From Asterella californica (Eukaryota; Streptophyta; Marchantiopsida; Marchantiales; Aytoniaceae), in the NCBI GenBank assembly GCA_036924285.1, contig JAYKYS010000015.1:6944001-7008000 (forward strand): a stretch of 64,000 nt of DNA, in the 5' to 3' direction. The notes under the pieces were generated by a model. The model was not told where the DNA came from. It made no database searches and saw only the letters and a program-made list of their open reading frames with translations. Numbering within the stretch: position 1 is the first letter of the stretch; each line of letters starts with the position of its first letter. Both the position numbers and the translations under genes were made by a program. Below are positions 12,401 through 25,044 of this stretch, piece after piece.

Positions 12401-12984
12401 CACCGAGTACTTGAATTAGTGTATGTACCACTAATTCCAATAATACTTCCCAAATTTGCTGCTCATGGAATTTAGTGTTGCCAACACCAGTTTAGAGTAC
12501 TTTTAAACTCTTCGCGTGGGAATGCGAAGAACAAAGAAACTTGAGCCAGTGACATTTAGTGGACTAGGAGGAAAGGAGTCCCGATGGATTCTGGTCGGAA
12601 GAGCATCACCGAACAAGAAAGAGTTTTAAGTATACTACAAAAGTGTGAACTTGTTCAACAATAACTACACGCGAAAGTGATGTGTATACATCTATTTTGA
12701 TGGTGACACTCAACTTTCACTTTATACACTAACTGATTCAATAATTAATTCAATTCTTGTGGCCTGCGCTTGCTCGGCCCCGGTGACAATTCATGAAGAA
12801 GGAAGCAACACGAAACAAAAGGCTGTACAAGCCAGCATGAACACACCTTCCGGTAATCTCCTCATAAAGTGACTGGGTATCACCCGCACTACCTGTTTCG
12901 TTAAGTCTTCGCTCAAAGAGCTGATCTCCCGTTGATCTCCCGCCGGCAGCTCCCAGCGAGAGGGGTACTACTAGTACTAAGTAG

Positions 12985-13014
12985 TGTAGCTCATGGAACC
13001 CGCCATGAGCTACA
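12985..13014. repeat. perfect 12-bp hairpin, 6-nt loop
   Basis: tgtagctcatgg (12985-12996), loop aacccg, then the exact reverse complement ccatgagctaca (13003-13014). Confidence 0.9.
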
Positions 13015-16000
13015 GTAAGAGGAGCAGGCAGAGTCAGCCAGAGAGCGAGAGAAGAAGATCGGAGTCAGGAGACGAGCGGGCGGGCGGGCACACACAGAGG
13101 GAGGAGAAAGTTGAGGAAGACCATCAGCAGGGGGATTCAGGTCCTGTTGGTTTCTGGTCAGGCTGTACTTCATCAGTATATATCATAGTCTTGTTATATA
13201 TGTCTTTTGAGGTCGGCACACCACTACGCTAGCGACTGCAGCTGCTGCTGTTGTACCTCCGGCGGTACTTCTGCAGGGGGATGTGGAACTAGTGGAGAAA
13301 GACGGTCAAAATTCATGCTTCCATTCACTCTCGATTCTCTTTTGTTTGTTTCTGGTTTCGCCACTCACCTTCCGAGCCAGTGAGACGGATGGTGTCTGTA
13401 AAGTGAGCAGGCCCATTGCTGCAACTTCTTCCAAAGCCTTCCCAGTATCGAGGAGAGCACGAACAAGGCTCCTCTTTCTAACCCCCCATGCTTTGTTTTC
13501 TGTTTTAGAACGTTCAGTCCGACCCTACGCAAGGTGGACCTGCTTCACCTACAGCTGTGCAGGAGTTGCCCTCGACTCTATATTCCAGATGATGTAGATT
13601 CTTTTCTGAACGTGACTTGTACAGTACTTGCTTCAGTTTTTCTTGAATCCTAGAAGAACTAAGAAGTTATACGATCAATATCTCATACACGCAAAGGTTT
13701 CACTCGCAAAGGTTTGTTAAACTAAATAAGATACAAAGCTAATAAGGTCTACATGCCTTCCATCAACCACAAGAGTATTGTTCTGTTGCGATTTGAGTTC
13801 CGTTCTTGTTGGTTCCTAAGATGAATGGTCACATCCCTTAGGAAGAGGATTGATTTTGAGCTTGCTGCTTGGAGCTTATACTACCCAATATGTCCCGTTG
13901 TTGTTGATTATTTCCATTCTTCCGGGAAGAGAATGACAACGAGCAGGCAGGTCCCTTATGAGACTCCACCGTAGAAATGATTGATTACAAGATTCTTCGC
14001 CACAAACTGCACAGAAACGAATGGTACTCCACAGTCTCCACTACCTAGTCCATCGAAGGGCAACCAAAAACTTGTTATGGGTCACTGAAACACTGGAAAG
14101 CTTTGAATACATCTCAAGTTACACTGATACAAGTCGTAAGTCAACACTGCAATCATTAGGAACTGGATCCGCTTGGTTGTGAAGTGGGGTAGCAGAGTCC
14201 CTATTCATTGCTTTCTGGGATCCATGGAGATCATGGACACTCGGCTGTGCTCTTGAGAACCGGACCAAAGTTTTCCCCTACTACCTCTGTCTCAAAATCA
14301 TCTCAAGCGACATTTTTCTCCCTGGAAATCTCGATCGAGCAGCTGGAAACCCCAAGTCTGTTAATCTGCACTCTCTCCTGTGGTATATTCTGAACGATCA
14401 CGCTGGAGACAAGGTCGTAACCAGAAAAGAAAAGGCGTCAAGTCCGAAAAGCAGAGGTAGCAATAAGCAACTAGCGGCGATCGACCTGTCTGATTGATTC
14501 GCAAGTGGAGACCAGATCACCTTTTTCTGGGCACCTTTTCATAACACCAACGAGCGCGCAGTTTCAGTTCTCCTCCGCCCTAAAAAGCCTAAAAAGGGAC
14601 GGTCAAAATTCGGTGCGAAATTTAGCCAAATTGCATGGAATTTAATATGAGATTTACTCTAATTAGACCGAAATGCTGATGGAGGCAAACAGTCGTTAGC
14701 TGCAGGAGGTGGGGCCCATTGACCTAAGCAGAGACAGCAAGTCGGCTGAGCATAGATGAGGAAGGTGTGGCCGTCGTGTCTCATGGTCGGGTTGTTGGGC
14801 CAAGAAGTATTTATAAGATCCGAGCTCGATATCGCCTTTTATTGGCCGATCGCCTGCGAGCGCGAGTTATCCACAGCCATAACTCAAGGCAATCTCGATC
14901 GATCAGCATCGAGTGAATCCCGATCGGTGATGATGGATGGATTACCTCCCTCTCATTTTTTAGTCCTGTTTTGAACCGCATCTTCTTCTCGGAATGATGG
15001 TCGTCGTCTTTCTCCGGCTGCCTCATGATTATATAGGCAACCATTTTTCTATTTTTCTCTATATATCAAAAGAGATATTCATCATCTTGTTTTCCGAGAC
15101 CTAATTGACATTCTGTTCTCGTCGTGGAGGTAGACCCCACACATCCAACACACAACGGGGGATCAGACCCCCCAGATCCCATGTCCGCTAGATTCTTGCT
15201 ATTTTGCCCCTCTCTTTCTTCCCGCCGTATCTGCAGTTTTTCCCTTTTCCTTTTTTATATTACGTACGTGAAGTGTGCTCGGAACACGCCACTTCCACTA
15301 ATGGATGCTCTTTCATGGGAGCTTACCGTCTCCCTGAGCCCCTCGCTGAAAGTAAGATAACGGTAGCCAATCCTCCTGCTGCTTATTGATATCCAGTCCT
15401 CAGCTTCTCGCCTCTTGCCAGAGCTCGCTAGCCCACTTCTTTGCTCTCGGTAGCGACGGGTGGTAATCTGGCGTTTCTGGTTATGCATGAGGACAGGATC
15501 TGACAGTTGTGCCTTCACTGGACCGGCAAATGCCATCCGGTGATATACAGGGCTCTTCCAGTTTCCAGCTTGGGCAACGATAAGACTTGGAGAGTAAAGA
15601 GACCGCGTGGAAGTGTGATACCGGATGTCTCATTTAGAGGGGTCCAGATCTCTTCTTTACTCCCCTCCCTTCTTCGTATTTACTTCCGGCTACTCCTTGC
15701 TGGACCGCACCTTCTTTATGAGCGTTATCTGCTCTGCCGATTAGGGTACAAACATCTCTAAGTCTCTCTCTAATTATTCCCAGTTACTATATTATATTAG
15801 ATTATATTCAATTCTCATTTGCGATACAACTGGACAAGTGTCGCATACTTCGTTACATATAAATGCTCAACCTTTTTCATTCACACGATAATACGGATTT
15901 TACAACGTTTTGATATTCTCTGCCTGCGTTTTACATTATTCTTTAGGTTTGTATGTATAGCAGAAGGCCCTTACAAGCCTAAGCAGTTGCCCCAGGGTGC

Positions 16001-16059
16001 GGAATTAATCAAGTAAGCCCACATCCGAGGGAGTGGGTTATACTCATAACATAAGGAAC
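13015..16059. other. no recognisable gene
   Basis: Open frames here are at most about 100 codons, and none has a family motif. A 104-codon frame at 13283-13597 (+) begins hydrophobically but lacks other support. A TATTTATAA string at about 14808 is unassigned. Confidence 0.4.
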
Positions 16060-16180
16060 GTTATATCGGGCAGGGCTTTGTGCAGCAAAACACTAGTGGA
16101 TAAAGTTTTGATTTTTGCCCGTGACTTTACGCTACCCGAAAATATTTTCCCAGTGTTTTATGGTTGCAGTAGAGATATAT
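16060..16180. repeat. further copy of the 1.2-1.6 kb dispersed repeat
   Basis: gcccgtgactttacgctac followed by ccgaaaatattttcccag and tgttttatggttgc matches the copies at 1543-1612 and 1345-1400 with scattered substitutions. Confidence 0.6.
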
Positions 16181-17611
16181 ACATCTTCTCAATATGAACA
16201 CAACCTAAACCAAAGTGTTCAACCTTCCTAGTACAGAAGCACTGAGAAATTGGTGTTACACTTAAGAATGAATTATCTATAATTAAAGTTTCAAATCAAA
16301 CTAGTTTCTATAGATCCTCTAATCCTACTGTGTTGACGATTACACTTGCTAAAAGAAGACCTTTTGTTCAAAATTTTATTTGAACGTTTAAGAACATAAT
16401 CTTATCCTTTGTCCTCTGATTTCTTTTCACTTGTATATTGAGTGATTATGACTACAAAGTCTTACGGATATGTTGTAGCCCAAAGGAATCAGCATCTAGT
16501 CACTGATATCCATAGTTATGAAACTCCAGATAGATTGTAGTTCGTATAGAAAACATTATATTACAGTAAAATATAAAGCACACAGAATATGGAAAGTGCA
16601 GGGTCATATGAAGAAGACAGTTGTTTCCGAAATCATGGCTATATGTTCAGCTAGTGCAATATTTACTCTCGTAAAAGATGCAATTTTCACGTGAAAATGT
16701 CAAAGTGTCACTGTCATCGTCCAAGTTCATACTTCAAGATAATTTGCGCGATAATCGATATATTTTAAATTTTAGATGGTTTTTTAACTTTTTAAAAAAA
16801 TTAAAGCATACGGTCACTAATCACACCTTAATCAAGTACGTATACATCTTATGGATACTCTTTAATCCGTTAGGGAACCCTCAAACGAATTACAGAGTTA
16901 CTTTCTAGAAAAAGAAAGGTCGAGGATAATCCAGGTTTGAGAAGACTCCATAGCTATTGAAGTGTTAACGTCTTTCCTAAAACTTTTAGAAATATTATAA
17001 CAATAAAAAGTTTCAGCTAACGAAAATAAGGAGTTCCAACAATATGAGTAAACAAGAGTGATATTTGAGTCCCACATGAGAGTTTAATTGCCACAGGTCA
17101 AAGATAACCTATCTCACAAGGATCAAGCATCAACGTAAACACATGAGGTAACATCGAGAACCAAGAAGGTAGGAAACCGCAGGTAATCTCTAGCTGTAGG
17201 GGTACAAGCAGAAGTATATAACAGTGGCTGAGTGGAGAAGAGCACTCCTCCTCAACATAGTGAGGATCTATAGCAGCCATCCTCGTGGGTATAATTCTTC
17301 ATTATAGAGTGAAACAACGTGCATGCATTAATCTATTAAGAATAGGATACTTGTATAAATTTATGTTACTTATTCATTTTAAAAATAGCTTTTTATTCTG
17401 GAGTATTTATCAATATTTATGATTATATGGTTATATATCATATTGTAATGATATAACAAGCGATGCACTAATAGAAACCAAGTTTTTAATGCTGTCCACA
17501 ATGGACATGCTAATACTATATTGAAAGCATAAGAGACTTATATTTATAGCATATCCACTATAGTATATATAGTAATCAAAGATAGTAATCAAATTTATAT
17601 CACTATTAACA
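16181..17611. other. AT-rich, no recognisable gene
   Basis: Sequence becomes progressively AT-rich. No supported gene, tRNA or clear repeat. Confidence 0.4.
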
Positions 17612-17649
17612 CATAACTGAAATTGATTCAATAATCAATTTCAGTTATG
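17612..17649. repeat. perfect 17-bp hairpin, 4-nt loop
   Basis: cataactgaaattgatt (17612-17628), loop caat, then the exact reverse complement at 17633-17649. Confidence 0.92.
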
Positions 17650-18340
17650 AAATTGATATTAATATACCAGTTCTTGATCATTTACAAGCTATTCATCTCC
17701 TCCACATTGTCCATGTGCATGAATTTTCTTGGGACATTTGATAAATTCATCAATGTAAAATATCAGTATATATTAAAATAAATTTTACTAATCCAATAAG
17801 ACATTGTTGAATTATCATTTGATCAAAAGTAAACATTAGATATAATGATATTATGGATATAAAATATAAGGATAGATAACAGAAATTATTACATTAAAGA
17901 TGATGATAATGGTTGTCAAAACTATAATTCAAGAGCTACAATAAACTAGAATAGAACTAAAAAAAAAATTTTAACAAGAATGAAATATATTTCTTGAAGA
18001 AAAATAATCAAGTTATGATATACAGAGACAGCCTCGTGTTGATTTAGAATATCGATCCATGCTCTCAACCTCCCTTTTATAAATCTGCGACTATATTCAC
18101 GGAATGTTTAAAAAGATCTTTTATCTCCAGATAAAGTCTATATATTAACATTTATGTATAGATATATTATATTTATCAATACCGATATAAAGTGTATTTT
18201 AACTAATACTAAAAATATTCTGTTATTATAATATATTTGTATAACAATTATATGTTAATTATATTTATGAATTATTACATACAAAATATTTCAAAAATCT
18301 AAAAGAATACAGTATAGCAAGGGGATGAGCAATCTATCCA

Positions 18341-18582
18341 TAATCAATAACTGATATCAGGAAAAATCTCTTGATATCAGTAAAAATCAGAAGATAGGTA
18401 TCAAACTCACTAATTATTTGATATAGTTATCTGATTCGATAACTATAACCTGAATAGTTAAGAGGTTTGATAATTATAAGTTAGATAGTTATAGAGGTCA
18501 ATAATTATATTTTGAATAGTGATAGAAGATAATATTTAAATCCTGATATCAAGGTGTTTTTCTTGATATTAGTTGCTGATTA
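18341..18582. mobile_element. MITE-like element with about 40-bp terminal inverted repeats
   Basis: The left arm at 18341-18380 (taatcaataactgatatcag, then gaaaaatctcttgatatcag) matches the reverse complement of 18543-18582 with roughly eight mismatches. The 242-bp element is AT-rich and non-coding. A single end-like segment (atatcaggtgctgattact) recurs at about 19741-19760, which suggests a second, truncated member. The superfamily is not determined. Confidence 0.6.
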
Positions 18583-20845
18583 CTAATAGAGTTCTCATTG
18601 CCGTTTAACAAGATCCACTAACAGGAAATAAAAGTTGATACAATATGTTACAGTTCTGTAATATGTATTATTTGTTTTATAGAACTGGTTGTGAATTACT
18701 AAAAGTCTGCTATGAGATTGTATTACTTAAAATTGTATACGTGGTAGAATTTTCATCATGGTTAATAGTCAGAACCGGTTAATAGTGAAATTTGTAATGT
18801 ACGTTGCATAAAGTGACTTTTTATAGCATCATACTCCTCTACTTTACTCTAAGAGATGTCATTACGATTCATGTGAGTACTGTACAGTAAAAATGAAATT
18901 TGAAATTAAACCTCAGGTTCACTTCTCCTATTTGTCCGTATCCTCGGTGAGTCAACGTATAAAACAAACTTTTATCTTATTTTCACTTAAATTATAGATT
19001 TTAGTTTTTTTCTTTAAAATGGAAAAATAATATTTTTTACAAAACAAAATTTTACAAATGAGCCTTTTGGAAAAAAATACCTTATATTACTTCCACTTAT
19101 TATGATAAAATAATTAACGAGATGGTAAACTAAAATAACATATTATCTTGTAGTAATAAATAATAATACTATTTGTATCATTAAATATTTACAAGAAACT
19201 GATTCAGATGATATTTTGAAATCAAATATATTTTAAGTTTAAACTATAACTAACTTAAAAATGATTTCAATCAAATGGAATTATTATATAATTACATGAA
19301 ATACTTAAAATACTTAAAATTTAAATAAAATACACATAAAAATAATTTTTATCACTCAATTATCACACATATATATAAATGATGAGAATAATGACATCAT
19401 TTTACTCTACTCAAGAATTATTGCAGAACCAAATTGGAGATGAGAAAACTTAAATGAAAGGATGAAGTGGATGTTTTATAACTTTCCGTTATGGGATGCG
19501 AGTAGCTTCTCGATAACCAAGAACAAACAAGTTCTCTATTTTACTTATGATTTTTTTACCATATACTTATATTAGCATTTAAATCAATTTAGTTATTATA
19601 ATTTTTTGCGATTTCTATGTTACGTTATAGAAATCAAATAAAATATTGTATAAAATATTAAAATTGCTCATTAAATCTACTTTTTTTCAAGAATTCAAAC
19701 AAATCAATGATATCATGAAAATTTCTCCTTATATCCACATATCAGGTGCTGATTACTAGTGTTGATCATGTTCCCCGAATTATTCATTGAACATGGTTGA
19801 GGATAAGAAAAGAGCGTTCATTGATATCAAAATCCAATTTAAATCTTTATATGATTAAAAACACACAATATATATACTTTTTGATTTTCACCAGTACGTG
19901 TAACATACAAAAAACCTCTTAGAGTTTGCATGTATTTGAAATTTTGATATTAATAATTAACTTATGGTGAAAATTTATATATACGAAGTGAGAATCATTC
20001 TTGTGAAATACTTGATAATACTAATGGCAAACTATCTTTTCGTTCACAACAAAAAAAGCACATACTACGAAATTGGAACACTCCTCTTTTACCTTGCAAC
20101 TTATGTTTATTCTTCTTTTTACCATAAATGATAAACTTTGAGAAGTAAGATATTAAATACTCCACTTAAATAACCATAAGATCAACTTCGAGCATTACAC
20201 GGTTCTAGTACAATTTCTTATCAATAAATGCTACCATGGTAAAGGGAATCTAGAGATAAGTTAAGTACGTTACGAAGAAGGGAACTTCTTCCTCTAAACA
20301 GTTTTCGCCGAAGACAAGCTTCTTCGTCGATAAACTTCTACAAGTCTTTCCGCCCTTCCTAACATTGTGATGCAAATGACTTAACTCGCTACTCTTATAC
20401 ACCACGATGGCTTTAAACACACGTGCTGCAGTTAGGATTTCGCAGTTCCGTCGAAGTTCGTCGCCAGCCGAAGTACAAAGAAGTCATTGTCATTCCTCAT
20501 CGACTTCATCGATACTTCAGTCGGTAGTAACTTCATCATTCGGACTTTGTTTGCCTCATACAACATATCATTAGAAAGCTCTTCACCCGAAGAATCTATC
20601 CATGATGAGCTTTCATCTACACTGACTTCACAACTTCAATTGATTCTTCAAGAACAGATCTTCTTCACTAAACTTCTAATTAACACGATTTTACTTCTAT
20701 CCTCTATCTTCTAATACATATTCTTCTTATTTACTTTACAACTAGTCAATTAATTAACCAAAATGAAAAATCAAAGCTTCACATACTCCCCTTCTCACTT
20801 GTGAAGCGACCTCGCGAACACTCAAGAGTAGTATATCTTGATTCT
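18583..20845. other. very AT-rich, no recognisable gene
   Basis: Long AT-rich tract. It holds a fragment resembling the MITE terminus at about 19741-19760. A 75-codon frame at 20487-20714 is low-complexity and not called. Confidence 0.4.
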
Positions 20846-21290
20846 TCATCCATTCACTCGAGTGGCTAACAATGTTCCATCAAGTTCCTCCAACTGAACA
20901 TAACCATTACTATAACGACGCGTTACTTTATAAGGACCCATCCAACATAAGTGTAACTTCTCTGGAAATTTAGTATATCTACTGTCATATAATAGCACTA
21001 AATTCCCATCCTTAATATCCATCTTACATATCTTCTTATTGTGCTTCTCTTTCCGCTTCATTTGGATAGCTTATGTTAACCTCTTGGATTCCTCGCGATC
21101 TTATCTAGTGTCATAAGACTCTCCACTGACAATCTATATTCAGACAAAACTCTTTAAGTAGGTACATCAAATTCAACTCGCATAATCAGTGTCATGTCAT
21201 ATGTTAGCAAAAAAGGTGTATGATGTGTCGTTATTTTCTCTGCATTTCGAAACGTCCACAAGACAGCCGGTAGCTTTGTATCCCCACTTC
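20846..21290 (-). pseudogene. Ty3/gypsy integrase C-terminal fragment
   Basis: Read on the minus strand, the segment from about 21290 to 21140 encodes an integrase-like stretch (ALWTF-type region, then TPFLLTYDMT and VEFDVPT). After in-frame stops, 21061-20846 gives KMDIKDGNLVLLYDSRYTKF and GPYKVTRRY. This is the usual order of the C-terminal part of a gypsy integrase. It is broken by at least one stop. It lies immediately inside a primer-binding site and LTR, so the gag, protease, RT and RNase H regions have been deleted. Confidence 0.75.
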
Positions 21291-21368
21291 AACTACAATC
21301 CAAGTTAGTTCAGAATGAAACTAATTACGAGATCCAGGAAGCTTAGAACAATCGTTACTAAGATGAAA

Positions 21369-21386
21369 TCCTTGGCAGCGGCGCCA
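21369..21386 (-). other. primer-binding site, tRNA-Asp type
   Basis: On the minus strand it reads TGGCGCCGCTGCCAAGGA. This is close to TGGCGCCGTTGCCGGGGA, the usual plant gypsy PBS complementary to the tRNA-Asp 3' end. It starts four bases after the LTR end at 21391. Confidence 0.7.
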
Positions 21387-21390
21387 AAAA

Positions 21391-22313
21391 TGATACTCAC
21401 TATATGTAGTGCCGCAGGATTTCTCCTTTTGCCCATCTAGTATACAAGATATCGTTCCCACAGAGGATTTGCACAAGTATCGCTGCTCTAAGTTCTAAGA
21501 TCTGTTCAAACACATAAACACACAGGTTTTACCTAGAAATATCGTCTTCTCACAAAACCACACGGCTTCCAGACCCTTCAAGAGGTGCCTTGGACCCAAA
21601 CAAACAACTACCACCTAAAATATCACACAGTTATGTACTGGGATGCTCGGGAAGACGCTTTCTGCTTCCAAGTCACGACTTCTGGTCTTCCCACGACAGT
21701 CTTCTCGAAGCGATTCTCAGCTTCTGGGGGTTCAACTCGACTTCTCACACCTCCAGAAGACTGCTCCTGCTTCGTAGCCGTCAAATCACACATTGATCTT
21801 CCAATTCCCAACGGGGTTAGATCAATCACAGGGTGTAAGCCCCATGTAGCCTTCCCATGCTTTTGCCTACGAAAACGGTCTTCCTGCAGCACTACAACGA
21901 CATTCACCTTCACAGAAGCTCAATAGAAGTCTCGGAAGCTGACTAGAAGAAGATAGGAAGATGTGAAGATGAGAGAAGATAGAGAAGAAGAGAAAATCCA
22001 AACAAGAGAAAACAAGATGCAAATGAGAAATTAAGACTCTGACAGGCTTCTAGTCTGGATCCTGACTAACAAGCCATCCTTGCTTGTAATAATTTGGGAA
22101 AGAAGATCACAAATTCGCTTACAGTTACACAGTCTTCTACTCGAGGATGTCGTCTTCTACTGTGGAAATAAGGCTTCTTTCTTCTTCTGTCGTTGCTCCG
22201 ACTACTCCGTCTTCTGGGATCGCTTATCCATAAGACCGTCCGTACGTGGATCCTAAGTGCTCCATTGGATGAGACAAGCTTCGACTCTGCACAGCTTCTA
22301 ACAATCACCGTCA
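21391..22313 (-). mobile_element. LTR of a gypsy-type retroelement (copy 1)
   Basis: About 923 bp with TG...CA-type ends, followed on the minus strand by the primer site, so this is a 5' LTR. It is clearly homologous over nearly its whole length to 54444-55381; shared strings include tatacaagatatcgttccca, gctctaagttctaagatctg and aggcttctagtc. It is rich in GTCTTC/GAAGAC hexamers. Short open frames inside it have no protein resemblance. Confidence 0.8.
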
Positions 22314-22825
22314 CCGAAATGATTAACTAACTAATTAAATCTTTCCTTATGGAGATGGAGGAAATGAATATGCATTGCTTACAAGGTTTTACATATGGAG
22401 ACGAAAGAGGATGAATATGCATGATCCAGAAATGCGTATTCATTTCTTAGGGGTAATGTGCATCCCTCCATAGCATTCGTCTGAGATCAGCCACTTGACA
22501 TGGAGCATGTAGAACTATCGATGAGCATATTGAGAATATTATGTACTCTCGACTTCGAAAGTATATTTTTAAAATATTTATTTTTGTATTTATCCAAGTT
22601 TGGTTGAATTTTGCCACTTTGAGTATCAAAGCTTCGGACCAATATCACATGAAATCAACATCCTTAAGAACCATCATAATGTTCATTCTATGCCAATGAG
22701 ATCTAATATGAACTCTCAATGATGATGATTTTCTTACGTTATCTTAAGTAAGAAAATTCATTTCAAAATTTATAATAATTTATACGCACAATAAATTAAA
22801 TTGTGTCAAATGATGTCTAGATCAT

Positions 22826-23596
22826 TCTCGATGATCGAGAGTTTTCTTTCTATTATTTCTGACTAATTGGAATATCACGGTTCTCGTTGACTGGAAATTT
22901 TAAAAAATGAAACGTCCAAGCCACGTCGATGAGGGAGGAAATTTTTTGGTGTGTCGAACTGCTCTCGAGAGTTTTTCTTAATTAAAGTTTTAAACTCTCG
23001 ATGATCCACAGTTTACAAAGTTCAATCTCTAGATCCAAAAACTTTTTTGTTTATGAAGATTTTTGGTCAAAACTTTTTGAATTTTCTTACAATAAAATTA
23101 TCTCGGTGATTTGATCAAATATTTGATGGTTTCTTAATAAAATTTTTTTATTTTCTCTACATTATTGTTAAATAATATGTCATTGTATCAAATTGAAACT
23201 CTTGATATCGAGAATTATTATTATAGATTAAAAAATCAATAAATATTATGAAAATTATGAATTTTATTGTTTAACAAACATCATGAACTTTTGATCATCG
23301 AGAGTACTTTTAATTTTAGTTAATTAATTTTGGAGCACTCTTGATGATCGAGAGTCCCTCCTCTAGAGTTGTAGGTTATTCAGTGAATATTTTATTTTTC
23401 TAATCAATAAATATATTTTTTCTCTCGATGATCAAGAACTCATATCTTCACCCTAGATTGAAGATCATACCACCATCATAAAATGCAACATTAGATATAC
23501 TATATATTTAAAATTTATATTTTTATTACTAGACATTCATATTTCTCTGGTGACAAATATAATTAAGATAGTCCAACTGTCTCGAATGGTCGAGAG
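22826..23596. repeat. recurrent degenerate palindrome ctctcgatnatcgagag
   Basis: At least seven variants of one palindromic motif occur in under 800 bp: about 22826-22841, 22961-22972 (short form), 22995-23011, 23199-23215, 23287-23305, 23337-23355, 23421-23440 and 23579-23596. The sequence between them is unrelated, AT-rich and unevenly spaced, so this is not a simple tandem array. Confidence 0.65.
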
Positions 23597-25044
23597 TTAT
23601 TAAATGAGACTATCAAAATTATCAAAGTCATCCATCGAGGACATATTTACATTAGTCGTAATGTTTTATCATTACCATTATATGGAAGAGGTAGAAATTA
23701 AGTAGAAATTTATATAAAAATTTTCTAAGTTGTTCATCATGCAAAGGAAGCATTAAATAAACTAGAAAAGAAATACAAAATTTTGCAAAGAACTACCAAC
23801 AAGAAGAAGCTTGTGCTGAGAATTGAATTAAGAAGATTTGTCTTAAAAGAAACATTTTTCTTCTAAAAAAACGTAAGAGGTATATTATAACACTTTGGAT
23901 AAGAGATTCTCAGAAAACAAATTTTATTGAAAAAAAAGAAAATCATATATTACAATTTTTATACGAACGCAAATATTAATCTTATAAGTTGAGAATGTAT
24001 ATGAAAAAATATGCAAGAATGCTAAATGAAATATTTAAAGACGTAAAGAAAAATATAAAAATTTGTTACATCACTTGTTTTGAGATCAAGATTGAAAATA
24101 TTGTATATTTTTCTTTTAAATTAAAATTTTACTATAATATCAACTATTGATGTTTGATAAATAATAACTTATTTGATGATGATTTTGCTTCTCATTAACA
24201 TCCATCAAACCTATAATAACCATTATTATAGATTGGACACTTCTGCAAACCACAAGCTACATATCTACATTATTCCATGGACACTTCTGCATGCCACAAG
24301 CTACATACCGCATGTCGAGTGCACATCCCCGCTTTCCTCCGGAATAACATAAGCAAGCAATTTTTTTATAGTTAGCATTCGGTCATAAGCAAGACCCCAA
24401 ATCGTAGTAAACCTACGAAATTGAACCCAGTCCGAGAGAACTACTGTACGTAGTTGCGTAAGAGGAGAAACTGAGTCATTTATCATTCAATTTCATCAGA
24501 TTATTCGAAGGGTGCGGTCGTTAGACAGCAACACCTCAACGAACTGCTAAACGAGGAAAACGAGGAAATTGGAGTTCCATCTGAGTGCCGAGAATCCACA
24601 GGGCATACTTCTCCGCAGCATTCCTGAACACGACCTTCACGCAAAGTCTCAGTTTTCTCAAACCGAAGTTCAATTCGAACTCCAGTGCGCAGCTATCTTC
24701 ATCCCTAAACATTAGGGATCAACTGGCTCGCTGAGCATCCGGCAGGTGTGAATCGCTCGCGATGTGGCTGTGCTCTGCGTAGATCGTATAGGTCAGATTC
24801 GACGATAAGAATCAGAACAGAGGAGCAGGCGAGTCTTTCCGGCTCTGTGCGATACGCGCAACGACTCTAGCATGCAATGGACGCACACACATGAGCGTTA
24901 ACCAATAAGTATCTCGACCGCCGAGCTGTGAAGCGATCACCTGGAAGTATGTCGGCCTCATGGCCGTACAACGTTGCCTACAGAGGATTTGTTCTGTGCT
25001 AGGGAAATTACTCCTGGACTACGTAGTTTGGACATCTTGAAAGT
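23597..25044. other. intergenic, upstream region of the GCK gene
   Basis: AT-rich to about 24250, then more balanced. gacacttctgca..cacaagctacat is duplicated at about 24236-24260 and 24278-24305. The last 300 bp presumably hold the GCK promoter and leader. No TATA box is assigned. Confidence 0.4.

Noticed and set aside
21585..21926. Overlapping 68-113 codon frames in LTR copy 1
   Set aside because: They fall inside the LTR, are not conserved as frames in LTR copy 2, and have no protein resemblance.
21391..22313. CACTA transposon end (tgtagtg string near 21405)
   Set aside because: Orientation is wrong for a CACTA terminus, and the adjacent primer-binding site identifies the block as an LTR.
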